NCBI RefSeq assembly: GCF_020859565.1
Contig: NZ_JAJHUO010000007.1
Coordinates: 186,001-250,000, forward strand
Source of the DNA: Saccharothrix luteola
Lineage (GTDB): Bacteria; Actinomycetota; Actinomycetes; Mycobacteriales; Pseudonocardiaceae
Direction: 5' to 3'
Length of the DNA stretch: 64,000 nucleotides
Shown here in pieces: positions 52,743 through 61,087 of this stretch. The stretch's first letter is position 1; every line of letters begins with the position of its first letter. Under the pieces are notes generated by a model. It was not told the DNA's origin and searched no databases. It saw only the letters and a program-made list of their open reading frames with translations. The translations under genes were made by a program, and so were the position numbers.

Positions 52743-53231
52743 CTAGGCCACGCCGTCCCGGCGTTGCCTCTGCAGCCTGGCCACGCACCAGGCCGCCGCG
52801 CTACCCCGACGCAGGTGCTGGAGCACCGTCATCGGGCCGAGGCGACGACCGAGGTCGGCGGGCGAGAGCCCGGCCGCCCGGTAGTCCAGAGCGCGCTGGT
52901 CCAACGGGCTGATGCCCGCGTCCCACCACTGCTCCGCCTCGGACAGGTCGCCCACCAGCTGCCAGTAGCTGGCGGCCGCGGCGAGCAGGGGCTCGGGCAC
53001 CTCGGGCGCCCGCTTCCGCATCGCCGCCACGTACGCCGGATCCGCGGACTCGACCTTCACCAGGCCGCGGGGACCGCCATTCGCCCGCTGCACCGGGATC
53101 CCCGGCGCGGACGGCGGGGCTTCCGCGAGCCACGCGTCCTTGATCCGGTTCACCTCCTGCAGCTCGGCGTCGTCCGAGCGCTCAGCCGCCCACTGCCGCA
53201 ACAGCTCGTCGACTCCGGAGTCCTCGACCAT
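52743..53231 (-). CDS. Hypothetical helical protein
   Basis: 162 residues, no membrane segment or catalytic motif recognised. The N-terminus is acidic and helical (DELLRQWAAERSDDAELQEV). The C-terminal part reads YRAAGLSPADLGRRLGPMTV and LQHLRRGSAAAWCVARL and could be a small helical domain. It is a single gene with ATG at 53231. Confidence 0.6.
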   Translation of the reverse strand: MVEDSGVDELLRQWAAERSDDAELQEVNRIKDAWLAEAPPSAPGIPVQRANGGPRGLVKVESADPAYVAAMRKRAPEVPEPLLAAAASYWQLVGDLSEAEQWWDAGISPLDQRALDYRAAGLSPADLGRRLGPMTVLQHLRRGSAAAWCVARLQRQRRDGVA

Positions 53232-53432
53232 TCTGCCTCCTCATCGGTCGAAGATCAGCCAATGCGACGCACCGTATTAGCGGGTACCGACAACCGCTAG
53301 ACCCTGGTTTGTCTAAAACCCTGTTACCAGGGCGTTATAGCCCTCATTCCACCCGTACGGTGCAACGTTCGGGGCGCATAGTCACCGATCGTGACCGCAT
53401 TGAGCGGAGTACGAGGGGTTACCGCGAGTCCT

Positions 53433-53594
53433 CTAGGCGAACAGGCTGCGGACGAAGGTGATGATCGACTCGGCGCCGGACTGGAGCCACCCGAGCGCGG
53501 TCCTCACCGCCTCGGCGGACTCGTTCGGCTGGGTGATCAGGAGGAACAGCACCAGCGCGACCGCCGCCAGCGTCACCACCTTCTTGACGTTCAC
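53433..53594 (-). CDS. Small membrane protein (53 aa)
   Basis: GTG 53594 with GGAG about 9 nt upstream. One hydrophobic segment (VVTLAAVALVLFLLITQP) is followed by an amphipathic tail (ALGWLQSGAESIITFVRSLF). Small single-span proteins of this shape are common in actinomycetes; function unknown. Longer in-frame starts are not supported by a ribosome site. Confidence 0.6.
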   Translation of the reverse strand: MNVKKVVTLAAVALVLFLLITQPNESAEAVRTALGWLQSGAESIITFVRSLFA

Positions 53595-54042
53595 TGATCG
53601 GTCTCCGTCCGTCTCACAGTGCAGGGCGGCCGAGCGCCGCTCCGGTCGTGTCAACGGCCATGGTCCCTCATTCACCCGGATGATGACGATCGAACCCGCC
53701 GCCATCCCTCGACCGGTCGCACGAACACCACGCAACCACGCCTGGGGAGGCCCGGGTGTCACCCGAACGGACGATCAAGGGGACCGGTGGTCCCGCCGAT
53801 CACCAAGGTACGGGCCACTCGCCCACCCCTGGCACGGACACCGAGGTTCTTCAGACACTGCCACCTCCGCACAGCCCATCACCTGATTGCGCCGACGCAC
53901 GCACCGAGCGTGACAAAGGCCGCTGGCGGCTGCCACTCATTTCCGGTACCCCTTCAGGTGATTTCCCTTGCCTTTTTCTTGCCCGATCGGGCAGTGCCCG
54001 GATCGGGTCGGCACCCGACCGGGCCGCGCTCGACCGGGTTCG
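53595..54042. other. Stretch without a recognisable gene
   Basis: About 450 bp with overlapping arginine-rich frames on the plus strand that look like codon-bias shadows. It presumably carries the promoter of the small membrane protein. No riboswitch or repeat was recognised. Confidence 0.5.
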
Positions 54043-55167
54043 TCAGCCGATCACGCCGGACCGCCGCAGCCCGGCGATCTCGTCCTCGCCCAGCCCCAGC
54101 CCGGCCAGCACCTCGACCGTGTGCTCGCCGACCGCGGGCGGCGGCCCCGGCGCGGCGGCGGGCGTCCGGCCGAACCGCGGTGCGGGCGCGGGCTGCACCA
54201 CCCCGCCCACCTCGACGAACGTCCCCCGCTCGGCGTTGTGCCCGTGCTTCGGGGCCTCACCGGGCGCCAGCACGGGCGCGAGGCACGCGTCGGTGCCCTC
54301 CGCGAGCGCGGCCCACTCGTCCCTGGTCCGGGTCGCCACCGCCGCGGCGATGCGGGCCCGCAGCTCCGGCCAGTTCGCCGGGTCGTGCCGCCCGGGCAGC
54401 CCGGCGTCGGCAAGCCCGAGCACGGCGAGCAACTCGGCGTAGAACTTCTCCTCCAGCGCCCCGATGCTGACGAACCCGCCGTCGGCCGCCTCGTACACGT
54501 CGTAGAACGGCGCGCCGCCGTCCAGCAGGTTCGTCCCGCGCGCGCCCGGCCAGGCGCCCACCGACGACATGCCGTGCAGGAACGTGGTCAGCAGCGCCGC
54601 GCCGTCGACCATGGCCGCGTCCACCACCTGCCCGCGCCCGGACCGCTCCCGCTCGTACAGCGCGGCCAGCACGCCGAGCGCCAGCAGCAACCCGCCGCCG
54701 CCGAAGTCGCCGACGACGTTGAGCGGCACGGTCGGCGGCGCGCCCGCCCGGCCGATCGGCTCCAGCGCGCCCGCCACCGCGATGTAGTTGATGTCGTGCC
54801 CGGCGCGGTCGGCCAGCGGCCCGTCCTGGCCCCAGCCGGTCATCCGCCCGTAGACCAGTCGCGGGTTGCGGGCCAGGCACTGCGCCGGGCCGATGCCCAG
54901 CCGTTCGGTCACGCCGGGCCGGAAGCCCTCGACCAGCACGTCCGACTCCGCGACCAGCCGCAGCACCAGCTCGGCGCCCTCGGGGCGGCGGACGTCCACG
55001 CCGATCGAGCGCCGGCCGCGGCCGAGCAGGGGCACCTCCGTGCCGCCGCCGACGCGGTCCACCCGGACCACGGACGCGCCGAGGTCGGCCAGCACCATGC
55101 AGCCGAACGGCGCGGGCGCGAGGCCGGCCAGCTCGACGACCTTCAACCCCTCCAGCGGCCCCGGCAC
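54043..55167 (-). CDS. CaiB/BaiF family CoA-transferase (alpha-methylacyl-CoA racemase-like)
   Basis: 374 residues. Family III CoA-transferase motifs: LEGLKVVELAGLAPAPFGCM, ADLGASVVRVDR, VLVEGFRPGVTERLGIGP and GWGQDGPLADRAGHDINYIA, where the Asp of the GHDINY segment is the catalytic residue. It resembles alpha-methylacyl-CoA racemase. The GTG at 55167 overlaps the acyl-CoA dehydrogenase stop (TAGTG), so the two are coupled. It probably racemises or transfers CoA on branched acyl-CoAs before oxidation. Confidence 0.88.
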   Translation of the reverse strand: MPGPLEGLKVVELAGLAPAPFGCMVLADLGASVVRVDRVGGGTEVPLLGRGRRSIGVDVRRPEGAELVLRLVAESDVLVEGFRPGVTERLGIGPAQCLARNPRLVYGRMTGWGQDGPLADRAGHDINYIAVAGALEPIGRAGAPPTVPLNVVGDFGGGGLLLALGVLAALYERERSGRGQVVDAAMVDGAALLTTFLHGMSSVGAWPGARGTNLLDGGAPFYDVYEAADGGFVSIGALEEKFYAELLAVLGLADAGLPGRHDPANWPELRARIAAAVATRTRDEWAALAEGTDACLAPVLAPGEAPKHGHNAERGTFVEVGGVVQPAPAPRFGRTPAAAPGPPPAVGEHTVEVLAGLGLGEDEIAGLRRSGVIG

Positions 55168-56315
55168 TAGAGCGACCTCGCGATGATTTCCTTCATGATC
55201 TCGTTCGTCCCGCCGTAGATCTTCTGCACGCGCGCGTCCGCCCACGCGCGCGCGATCGGGTACTCGGCCATGTAGCCGTAGCCGCCGAACAGCTGCACGC
55301 ACTCGTCCACGACCTGGCACAGCCGTTCGGTGGCCCACCACTTGGCCATCGCCGCGGTGGGCACGTCGAGGCGGCCCGCCAGGTGGTCCTGCACGCACTC
55401 GTCCACGAAAGACCTGGTCACCCGGGCCTCCGTGGCGCACTCGGCGAGCTTGAACCGGGTGTTCTGGAACTTGATCAGCTCCCGGCCGAACGCCGTGCGG
55501 TCCTTGACGTAGGCCAGCGTGAGGTCGACCGCCGCCTCGATGCCCGCGACCGACGCCACCGCGATGATCAGCCGCTCCTGGGGCAGCTGCTGCATCAGCT
55601 GGATGAACCCCTGGCCCTCGCCGGTGCCGAGCAGGTTCGCCGCGGGCACGCGGACGTCGTCGAAGAACAGCTCGGCGGTGTCCTGGCCGTGCATCCCGAT
55701 CTTGTCCAGCACCCGGCCGCGGCGGAAGCCCCGCGCCTGCGCGGTCTCCACGACCAGCAGCGAGATGCCCGTCGCGCCCTGGCCGGGGTCGGTCTTGGCG
55801 ACCACGACCACCAGGTCGGCCTGCGCGCCGTTGGTGATGAACGTCTTCGAGCCCGACAGCACGTACTCGTCACCGCGCCGCAGCGCCCGCGTCTTGATGT
55901 TCTGCAGGTCGGAGCCGCCGCCGGGCTCGGACATGGCGATCGCGCCGACGTACTCGCCGGTGGCCATCTTGGGCAGCCAGCGCAGCTTCTGCTCCTCGGT
56001 GCCGTAGGCGTTGATGTAGTGGGCCACGATTCCGCTGTGCACGCTGTTGCCCCACGCGGTGTCGCCGCACCGGGCCTGCTCCTCCAGCAGCACGGCCTCG
56101 TGCGCGAACGTGCCGCCGCCACCGCCGTACTCCTCGGGGATGGACAGGCAGAGCAGCCCGACCTCACCGGCCTTGGTCCAGAAGTCCCGGTCCACCTGCT
56201 TCTGCGCGGCCCAGCGCTCCTGGTTCGGGACCGCTTCCCTCTCGAAGAACGTGCGGGCCAGCTTGCGCAACTGGTCCAGGTCCTCGGTCATCCATGCGGA
56301 ACGGCGAGTTGGCAT
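55167..56315 (-). CDS. Acyl-CoA dehydrogenase
   Basis: 382 residues. FAD and substrate motifs: GEYVGAIAMSEPGGGSDLQN, YVLSGSKTFITNGAQADLVV, DKIGMHGQDTAELFFDDVRV, KDRTAFGRELIKFQ and the C-terminal QLFGGYGYMAEYPIARAWAD with RVQKIYGGTNEIMKEIIAR. It introduces the alpha-beta double bond in acyl-CoA. ATG 56315 was chosen; the frame continues upstream without support, and ATG 56292 is an alternative. Coupled to the racemase-like gene. Confidence 0.93.
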   Translation of the reverse strand: MPTRRSAWMTEDLDQLRKLARTFFEREAVPNQERWAAQKQVDRDFWTKAGEVGLLCLSIPEEYGGGGGTFAHEAVLLEEQARCGDTAWGNSVHSGIVAHYINAYGTEEQKLRWLPKMATGEYVGAIAMSEPGGGSDLQNIKTRALRRGDEYVLSGSKTFITNGAQADLVVVVAKTDPGQGATGISLLVVETAQARGFRRGRVLDKIGMHGQDTAELFFDDVRVPAANLLGTGEGQGFIQLMQQLPQERLIIAVASVAGIEAAVDLTLAYVKDRTAFGRELIKFQNTRFKLAECATEARVTRSFVDECVQDHLAGRLDVPTAAMAKWWATERLCQVVDECVQLFGGYGYMAEYPIARAWADARVQKIYGGTNEIMKEIIARSL

Positions 56316-56523
56316 GCCCTCGACGGTCCCACCGCCCGGCCCGCGCCGCCATGACCGCAGCGCGCTGCGTGGGCGTTGATCGTGAGCGCAAAAGTCAGTG
56401 TTGGATGGCGCCACCTCCGGCGTCGCGGGCGAGGTCGCGTCCTCACTGGGTCGGCGCGATCGGTGTGCTTGACAGGAGGTGGCTGAGGATGAGGTCGTGG
56501 GGGGTTGGCGGGACACTGGGGGT

Positions 56524-56976
56524 ATGCGACTGCGGCGGCTCGGGCCCGAGGACTGGGCGACCTGGCGTGACATCCGGTTGACCGCGCTGAGCAGCGATCT
56601 CGAGGCGTTCGGTTCGACGTTGGCGCTGGAGCGGACGTTCGACGAGGCGCGGTGGCGTGAGCTGTTGCGGCCGGAGCGCGGGGTGAAGGTCGTCGCCGAG
56701 GACCCGGAGCCGGTCGGGCTCGTCGCCGGTGTGCCGCACGAAGTCAACCCGGACGTGTTGTACCTGTACTCCATGTGGGTCATGCCGGAGTTCCGGCGGC
56801 GCGGCGTCGGCGAAGCGCTGGTCGCCGACGTGCTGGCGTGGGCGCGGGAGCACGGGTGGGCGAGGGTGCAGTTGCGCGTGTTCCAGGACAACGCGACGGC
56901 CCGGCGGCTGTACGCGCGGCTGGGGTTCGTCGGCGAGGGCGAGATCATGGACTACCCGCTCACGCCGGTGAGCTAA
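56524..56976 (+). CDS. GNAT family N-acetyltransferase
   Basis: 150 residues. Acetyl-CoA motif A is [20 protein letters not shown] (R-R-x-G-x-G/A). Motif B is [20 protein letters not shown]. It is the standard GNAT size with no extra domain. ATG 56524 starts at the first beta strand ([10 protein letters not shown]). The substrate is unknown; it lies divergent from the acyl-CoA dehydrogenase gene and just ahead of the thiolase. Confidence 0.88.
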   Translation: MRLRRLGPEDWATWRDIRLTALSSDLEAFGSTLALERTFDEARWRELLRPERGVKVVAEDPEPVGLVAGVPHEVNPDVLYLYSMWVMPEFRRRGVGEALVADVLAWAREHGWARVQLRVFQDNATARRLYARLGFVGEGEIMDYPLTPVS

Positions 56977-57032
56977 TAAGTCACCTCGGGAGGTCATGGG
57001 CAACCGCCGCCGTGCTCCCTACCGTGGCGTGC

Positions 57033-58235
57033 ATGAGCGAAGCCTTGATCTTCGACGCGGTGCGCACACCGCGTGGCAGGGGAAAGCGCGGTTCGCTGCA
57101 CAGCGTCAAGCCGATCACCCTCGCCTCCGGGGTGCTCGCGGCGCTGGCGCGGCGCAACGACCTGGACACCTCCGCCGTTGACGACGTGGTGTTCGGCGTC
57201 GTGTCGCCGGTCGGCGAGCAGGGCGCGGACATCGCCCGCACGGCGGTGCTGGCGGCCGGGTGGGACCTGCGGCCCGCGGGCGTGCAGCTCAACCGGTTCT
57301 GCGCGTCGGGCCTGGAGTCGGTGAACCTGGCCGCGGCCAAGGTGGCGTCCGGGTTCGAGGACCTGGTGGTGGCGGGCGGCGTCGAGTCGATGTCGCGGGT
57401 GCCGATGGGCTCGGACGGCGGCGCGTGGATGGCCGACCCGGAGACCAACATGGCGGTCAACTTCGTGCCGCAGGGCGTGAGCGCGGACCTCATCGCGACG
57501 CTGGAGGGTTTCAGCCGCGAGGACGTGGACGCCTTCGCGCTGCGCTCGCAGCAGCGGGCGACGCTGGCGCGGGACAAGGGCTACTTCGACCGGTCGCTGG
57601 TGGCCGTGGTCGACCAGAACGGCTCGGTCGTGCTCGACCACGACGAGGCGATCCGCCCGGAGACCACGCTGGACGGGCTCGGCAAGCTCAAGCCGAGCTT
57701 CGCGTTCCACGGCGACCTCGGCTTCGACGCCGTCGCCATCGACCGCTACCCGACGGTGGAGCGCATCGACCACGTCCACACACCGGGCAACTCGTCGCAG
57801 ATCGTGGACGGCGCGGCGGCGATGCTGATCGGCAACGCCCGCATCGGCCAGGAGCTGGGTCTCACGCCCCGCGCGCGGATCATCGCGACGGCGGTCGTCG
57901 GCTCCGAGCCCACGATCATGCTGACCGGTCCGGCGCCGGCCGCGCGCAAGGCGTTGGACAAGGCCAGGCTGACCGTCGAGGACATCGACCTGTTCGAGAT
58001 CAACGAGGCGTTCTCGTCGGTGGTGCTGAAGTTCCAGCGGGAGCTGGACCTGCCCGACGACAAGGTCAACGTCAACGGCGGCGCCATCGCCCTGGGCCAC
58101 CCGCTCGGCGCGACCGGCTGCATGATCCTCGGCACCCTGCTCGACGAGCTGGAGCGCCGGGACCTGCGGCGGGGTCTGGCCACGCTGTGCGTGGGCGGCG
58201 GCATGGGCATCGCGACGATCATCGAGAGGGTCTGA
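57033..58235 (+). CDS. Acetyl-CoA acetyltransferase (thiolase, FadA-like)
   Basis: 400 residues. The acyl-accepting cysteine is Cys90 in [13 protein letters not shown]. The other active-site motifs are [23 protein letters not shown] and the second cysteine in LCVGGGMG. It cleaves 3-ketoacyl-CoA. It overlaps the FadB-like gene by one base (TGATG), forming a fadA-fadB-type pair. Confidence 0.94.
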   Translation: MSEALIFDAVRTPRGRGKRGSLHSVKPITLASGVLAALARRNDLDTSAVDDVVFGVVSPVGEQGADIARTAVLAAGWDLRPAGVQLNRFCASGLESVNLAAAKVASGFEDLVVAGGVESMSRVPMGSDGGAWMADPETNMAVNFVPQGVSADLIATLEGFSREDVDAFALRSQQRATLARDKGYFDRSLVAVVDQNGSVVLDHDEAIRPETTLDGLGKLKPSFAFHGDLGFDAVAIDRYPTVERIDHVHTPGNSSQIVDGAAAMLIGNARIGQELGLTPRARIIATAVVGSEPTIMLTGPAPAARKALDKARLTVEDIDLFEINEAFSSVVLKFQRELDLPDDKVNVNGGAIALGHPLGATGCMILGTLLDELERRDLRRGLATLCVGGGMGIATIIERV

Positions 58236-60298
58236 TGGCTATCCACTTCGAGCAGGACGACGAGGGCGTCGTCACCCTCACGATGGACATGTCCGGCTCG
58301 GCGAACGTGATGAACGCCGAGTACCACAAGGACATGGGCGACGTGGTCGCGCGGCTGGAGGCTTCCCGCGACGACATCACGGGTGTCGTGCTGACGTCGG
58401 CCAAGAAGACGTTCTTCGCCGGTGGCGACCTGAACGTGCTGATCCAGATCACGCCGGAGAACGCGGCCGAGGCGCTCGGGTTCCTGGAGGAGATCAAGGG
58501 CCAGTTGCGGCGGCTGGAGCTGCTGGGCAAGCCGGTCGTCGCGGCGATCAACGGCAGCGCGCTGGGCGGTGGCCTGGAGATCGCGCTGGCGTGCCACCAC
58601 CGGGTGGTCCTGGACGACGACAAGATCAGGCTGGGGCTGCCCGAGGCGACGCTCGGCCTGCTGCCCGGCGGTGGCGGCGTGACCCGGATGGTGCGGCTGC
58701 TGGGCGTGCAGCCCGCGTTGCCGCTGTTGATGGAGGGCAAGCAGCTGCGGCCGGCGCGGGCGTTGCAGGCCGGGATCGTGCACGAGCTGGCGTCCTCGCG
58801 CGAGGAGCTGATCGCCAAGGCACGGGCGTGGATCAAGGAGAACCCCGCGCCGCAGCAGCCGTGGGACAGGCCGGGGTACGCGGTGCCGGACGTGCGCGTG
58901 GGCGACCCGAACCTGTACGGGCTGCTGGCCGCCGCGCCCGCCGTGCTGCGGAAGAAGACGCACGGCGTGTACCCGGCGCCGGAGAAGGTGCTGGCCGCCG
59001 CGGTCGAGGGCGCGCTGGTGGACTTCGACACCGCGTTGAAGGTCGAGGCGCGGTACTTCGTGGAGCTGGCCGCAGGTCAGGTCTCGAAGAACATGATCAA
59101 CACGTTCTGGTTCCAGCTCAACGAGATCAACGCCGGCAAGTCGCGGCCGGCCGGGGTCGAGCGGTCGCAGGTGACCAAGGTGGGCGTGCTCGGCGCGGGC
59201 ATGATGGGCGCGGGCATCGCCGTGGTCACCGCCAAGGCCGGGATCGAGGTCGTGCTGAAGGACGTGACGCTGGAGGCGGCCCGGCGGGGCGCGGGTGACA
59301 CGCCGGGGATCACGCCGACCGACTCCGACGCCGACCTGGCGGGCTGCGACCTCGTGATCGAGGCGGTGTTCGAGAACCGGGAGCTGAAGAACCAGGTGCT
59401 GCCGGCGGCGGAGGCCTCGGCGTTGCCGGACGCGGTGATCGCGTCGAACACGTCGACCTTGCCGATCACCGGGCTGGCGTCGGCGGTGGGCGACCCGTCG
59501 CGGTTCATCGGGCTGCACTTCTTCTCGCCGGTGCCGAAGATGCGGCTGGTGGAGATCATCCGCGGGGAGAAGACGTCGGACGAGACGTTGGCGCGGGCGT
59601 TCGACTACGTGCTGCGGATCGGGAAGACGCCGATCGTGGTGAACGACAGCCGGGGCTTCTACACGTCGCGGACGTTCGGCACCTACGTCACCGAGGCCGT
59701 GTCGATGGTGGCGGAGGGCGTGTCGCCGGCGTTGATCGAGAACGTCGCTCGCCGCGCGGGCATGGCCGTGGGTCCGCTGGCGGTGTCGGACGAGGTGACG
59801 TTGACGTTGCAGCTGAAGATCCGCGACCAGACCTTGGCCGACGACCCTTCGGTGGCGGGCTCCCTGGGGGATCACCCGGCGTTCCGCGTGCTGGAGGAGC
59901 TGGTCGCCGAGGGGCGCACGGGCAAGTCCGGCGGTGCGGGGTTCTACGAGTACCCCGAGGGTGGGCGGAAGTTCCTGTGGCCGGGGCTGGCGCGGTACGC
60001 GCGGGCCGACGCGGGCGTGACGGAGCAGGACGTCGAGGACCGGTTGCTGTTCATCCAGGCGTTGGAGACGGTGCGGTGCCTGGACGAGGGGGTGCTGACG
60101 TCGATCGGTGACGCGAACGTGGGCAGCGTGTTCGGGTTCGGCTTCGCGCCGTGGAGCGGCGGCACGGTCCAGTTCGTCAACTCCTACGGCCTCACCGGGT
60201 TCGTGGAGCGCGCGGACTACCTGGCCGACACCTACGGCGAGCGCTTCCGCCCACCGACCTCCCTCCGCGACCGCGCCACCCGCAACACCCCCTTCTGA
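58235..60298 (+). CDS. FadB/FadJ-like enoyl-CoA hydratase / 3-hydroxyacyl-CoA dehydrogenase
   Basis: 687 residues. The N-terminal crotonase domain has FFAGGDLNVLIQITP, GSALGGGLEIALACHHRVV and LPEATLGLLPGGGGVTRMVR. The dehydrogenase part has VLGAGMMGAGIAVVTAKAGI, IEAVFENRELKNQ, NTSTLPITGLA, GLHFFSPVPKM and KTPIVVNDSRGFYTSR. Compared with typical homologues (about 715-730 aa), roughly 25-30 residues are missing between VTLEAARRGAG and ITPTDSDADLAG, inside the NAD-binding domain. This may affect NAD binding or substrate range. It is coupled to the thiolase. Confidence 0.92.
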   Translation: MAIHFEQDDEGVVTLTMDMSGSANVMNAEYHKDMGDVVARLEASRDDITGVVLTSAKKTFFAGGDLNVLIQITPENAAEALGFLEEIKGQLRRLELLGKPVVAAINGSALGGGLEIALACHHRVVLDDDKIRLGLPEATLGLLPGGGGVTRMVRLLGVQPALPLLMEGKQLRPARALQAGIVHELASSREELIAKARAWIKENPAPQQPWDRPGYAVPDVRVGDPNLYGLLAAAPAVLRKKTHGVYPAPEKVLAAAVEGALVDFDTALKVEARYFVELAAGQVSKNMINTFWFQLNEINAGKSRPAGVERSQVTKVGVLGAGMMGAGIAVVTAKAGIEVVLKDVTLEAARRGAGDTPGITPTDSDADLAGCDLVIEAVFENRELKNQVLPAAEASALPDAVIASNTSTLPITGLASAVGDPSRFIGLHFFSPVPKMRLVEIIRGEKTSDETLARAFDYVLRIGKTPIVVNDSRGFYTSRTFGTYVTEAVSMVAEGVSPALIENVARRAGMAVGPLAVSDEVTLTLQLKIRDQTLADDPSVAGSLGDHPAFRVLEELVAEGRTGKSGGAGFYEYPEGGRKFLWPGLARYARADAGVTEQDVEDRLLFIQALETVRCLDEGVLTSIGDANVGSVFGFGFAPWSGGTVQFVNSYGLTGFVERADYLADTYGERFRPPTSLRDRATRNTPF

Positions 60299-60460
60299 TC
60301 CCGCGAGAGTCCTACGTTCAGCCCGCGTGAGTCCTACGTTCGGAACGCGCGTGTCCTACGTTCGCGCACCCCGAGTTGAACGCCCAGAACAGTCGATCTT
60401 GTTCTGAGCGTTCAACTCGGGTGTTCCGAACGTAGGACACACGCGACGCGAACGTAGGAC
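60299..60460. repeat. Intergenic palindromic repeat, GTCCTACGTTC family (copy 2)
   Basis: Three forward units (AGTCCTACGTTCAG, AGTCCTACGTTCGG, GTCCTACGTTCGC), a central GAGTTGAACGC/GCGTTCAACTC hairpin, then reverse units CGAACGTAGGACAC and CGAACGTAGGACTCAC. It occupies the whole convergent gap between the FadB-like gene and the next minus-strand gene. Confidence 0.8.
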
Positions 60461-60991
60461 TCACGGCTTGATCAAGGGCTCGTAGGGCTCGTTCTCCGGC
60501 GTGAGGATCAGGACGAATTCCCGGCCGACCCCGGTGGCGACCTCGTGCAGGCGGGCGAGGGCGTCGGCTTCCGCCGGCAGCTCCAAGCCGAGGGCGGCAG
60601 CGGCGCGGTCCCGCCGAACGGCCAGGTCGGGCATGTCCTCCAGGTACTCGGCGGCCAGCGCGGCGCTCTCCTCCGCGGTGAACGAACGGCAGCTGCGCCA
60701 CCACGGTGCGACCAGCAGCAGCCGCAGCAACTCCGGCACGCCGACCGCGACCAAGGTGGCGCCGCCCTCGGAGTCCGCGTACAGCACCGGACGTTCCTCA
60801 CCACCGTCGCCGCAGAAGAAGTACGTGCCCCCGGCCCCGTCACCCGCGAAGCCTTCCAGCGCCGCGCCGGACGCGAGGTGCACCTCCTCGACGTGATCCC
60901 GTCGCCGCAGGTCGAAGTCGCCCGGCCAGTCCAGGAACCGGGCGACCTCGTCGTCCTCGGCAACGGCAGCGAGCAGCGATCGCACGCACAA
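60461..60991 (-). CDS. Hypothetical protein (SMI1/KNR4-like shape)
   Basis: 176 residues from a GTG at 60991. The central LASGAALEGFAGDGAGGTYF, followed by FCGDGGEERPVLYADSEGGA and TLVAVGVPELLRLLLVAPWW, resembles SUKH/SMI1-like immunity or housekeeping proteins. The match is from memory and weak. The gene is flanked on both sides by copies of the GTCCTACGTTC repeat. Confidence 0.6.
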   Translation of the reverse strand: MCVRSLLAAVAEDDEVARFLDWPGDFDLRRRDHVEEVHLASGAALEGFAGDGAGGTYFFCGDGGEERPVLYADSEGGATLVAVGVPELLRLLLVAPWWRSCRSFTAEESAALAAEYLEDMPDLAVRRDRAAAALGLELPAEADALARLHEVATGVGREFVLILTPENEPYEPLIKP

Positions 60992-61087
60992 CCCCCTTCT
61001 GAGCGTTCAACTCGGGTGTTCCGAACGTAGGACACGCGCGGTCTGAACGTAGGACTCACGCGGGGTGAGGGTAGGACTCTCGCGAGG
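60992..61087. repeat. Intergenic palindromic repeat half-site, GTCCTACGTTC family (copy 3)
   Basis: Only the right-hand arm type is present: GCGTTCAACTCGGGTGTTCC, CGAACGTAGGACACGCG, TGAACGTAGGACTCACGCG and GGGTAGGACTCTCGCG. The first 30 bases are nearly identical to 60408-60437 in copy 2. It lies between two minus-strand genes. Confidence 0.7.

Noticed and set aside
53619..54470. Arginine/proline-rich plus-strand frames opposite the CoA-transferase
   Set aside because: Shadow composition and overlap with a clear minus-strand CaiB/BaiF gene.
57746..59875. Long antisense frame over the thiolase and FadB-like genes
   Set aside because: Arg/His/Gln-rich shadow of high-GC codons; no domain seen.
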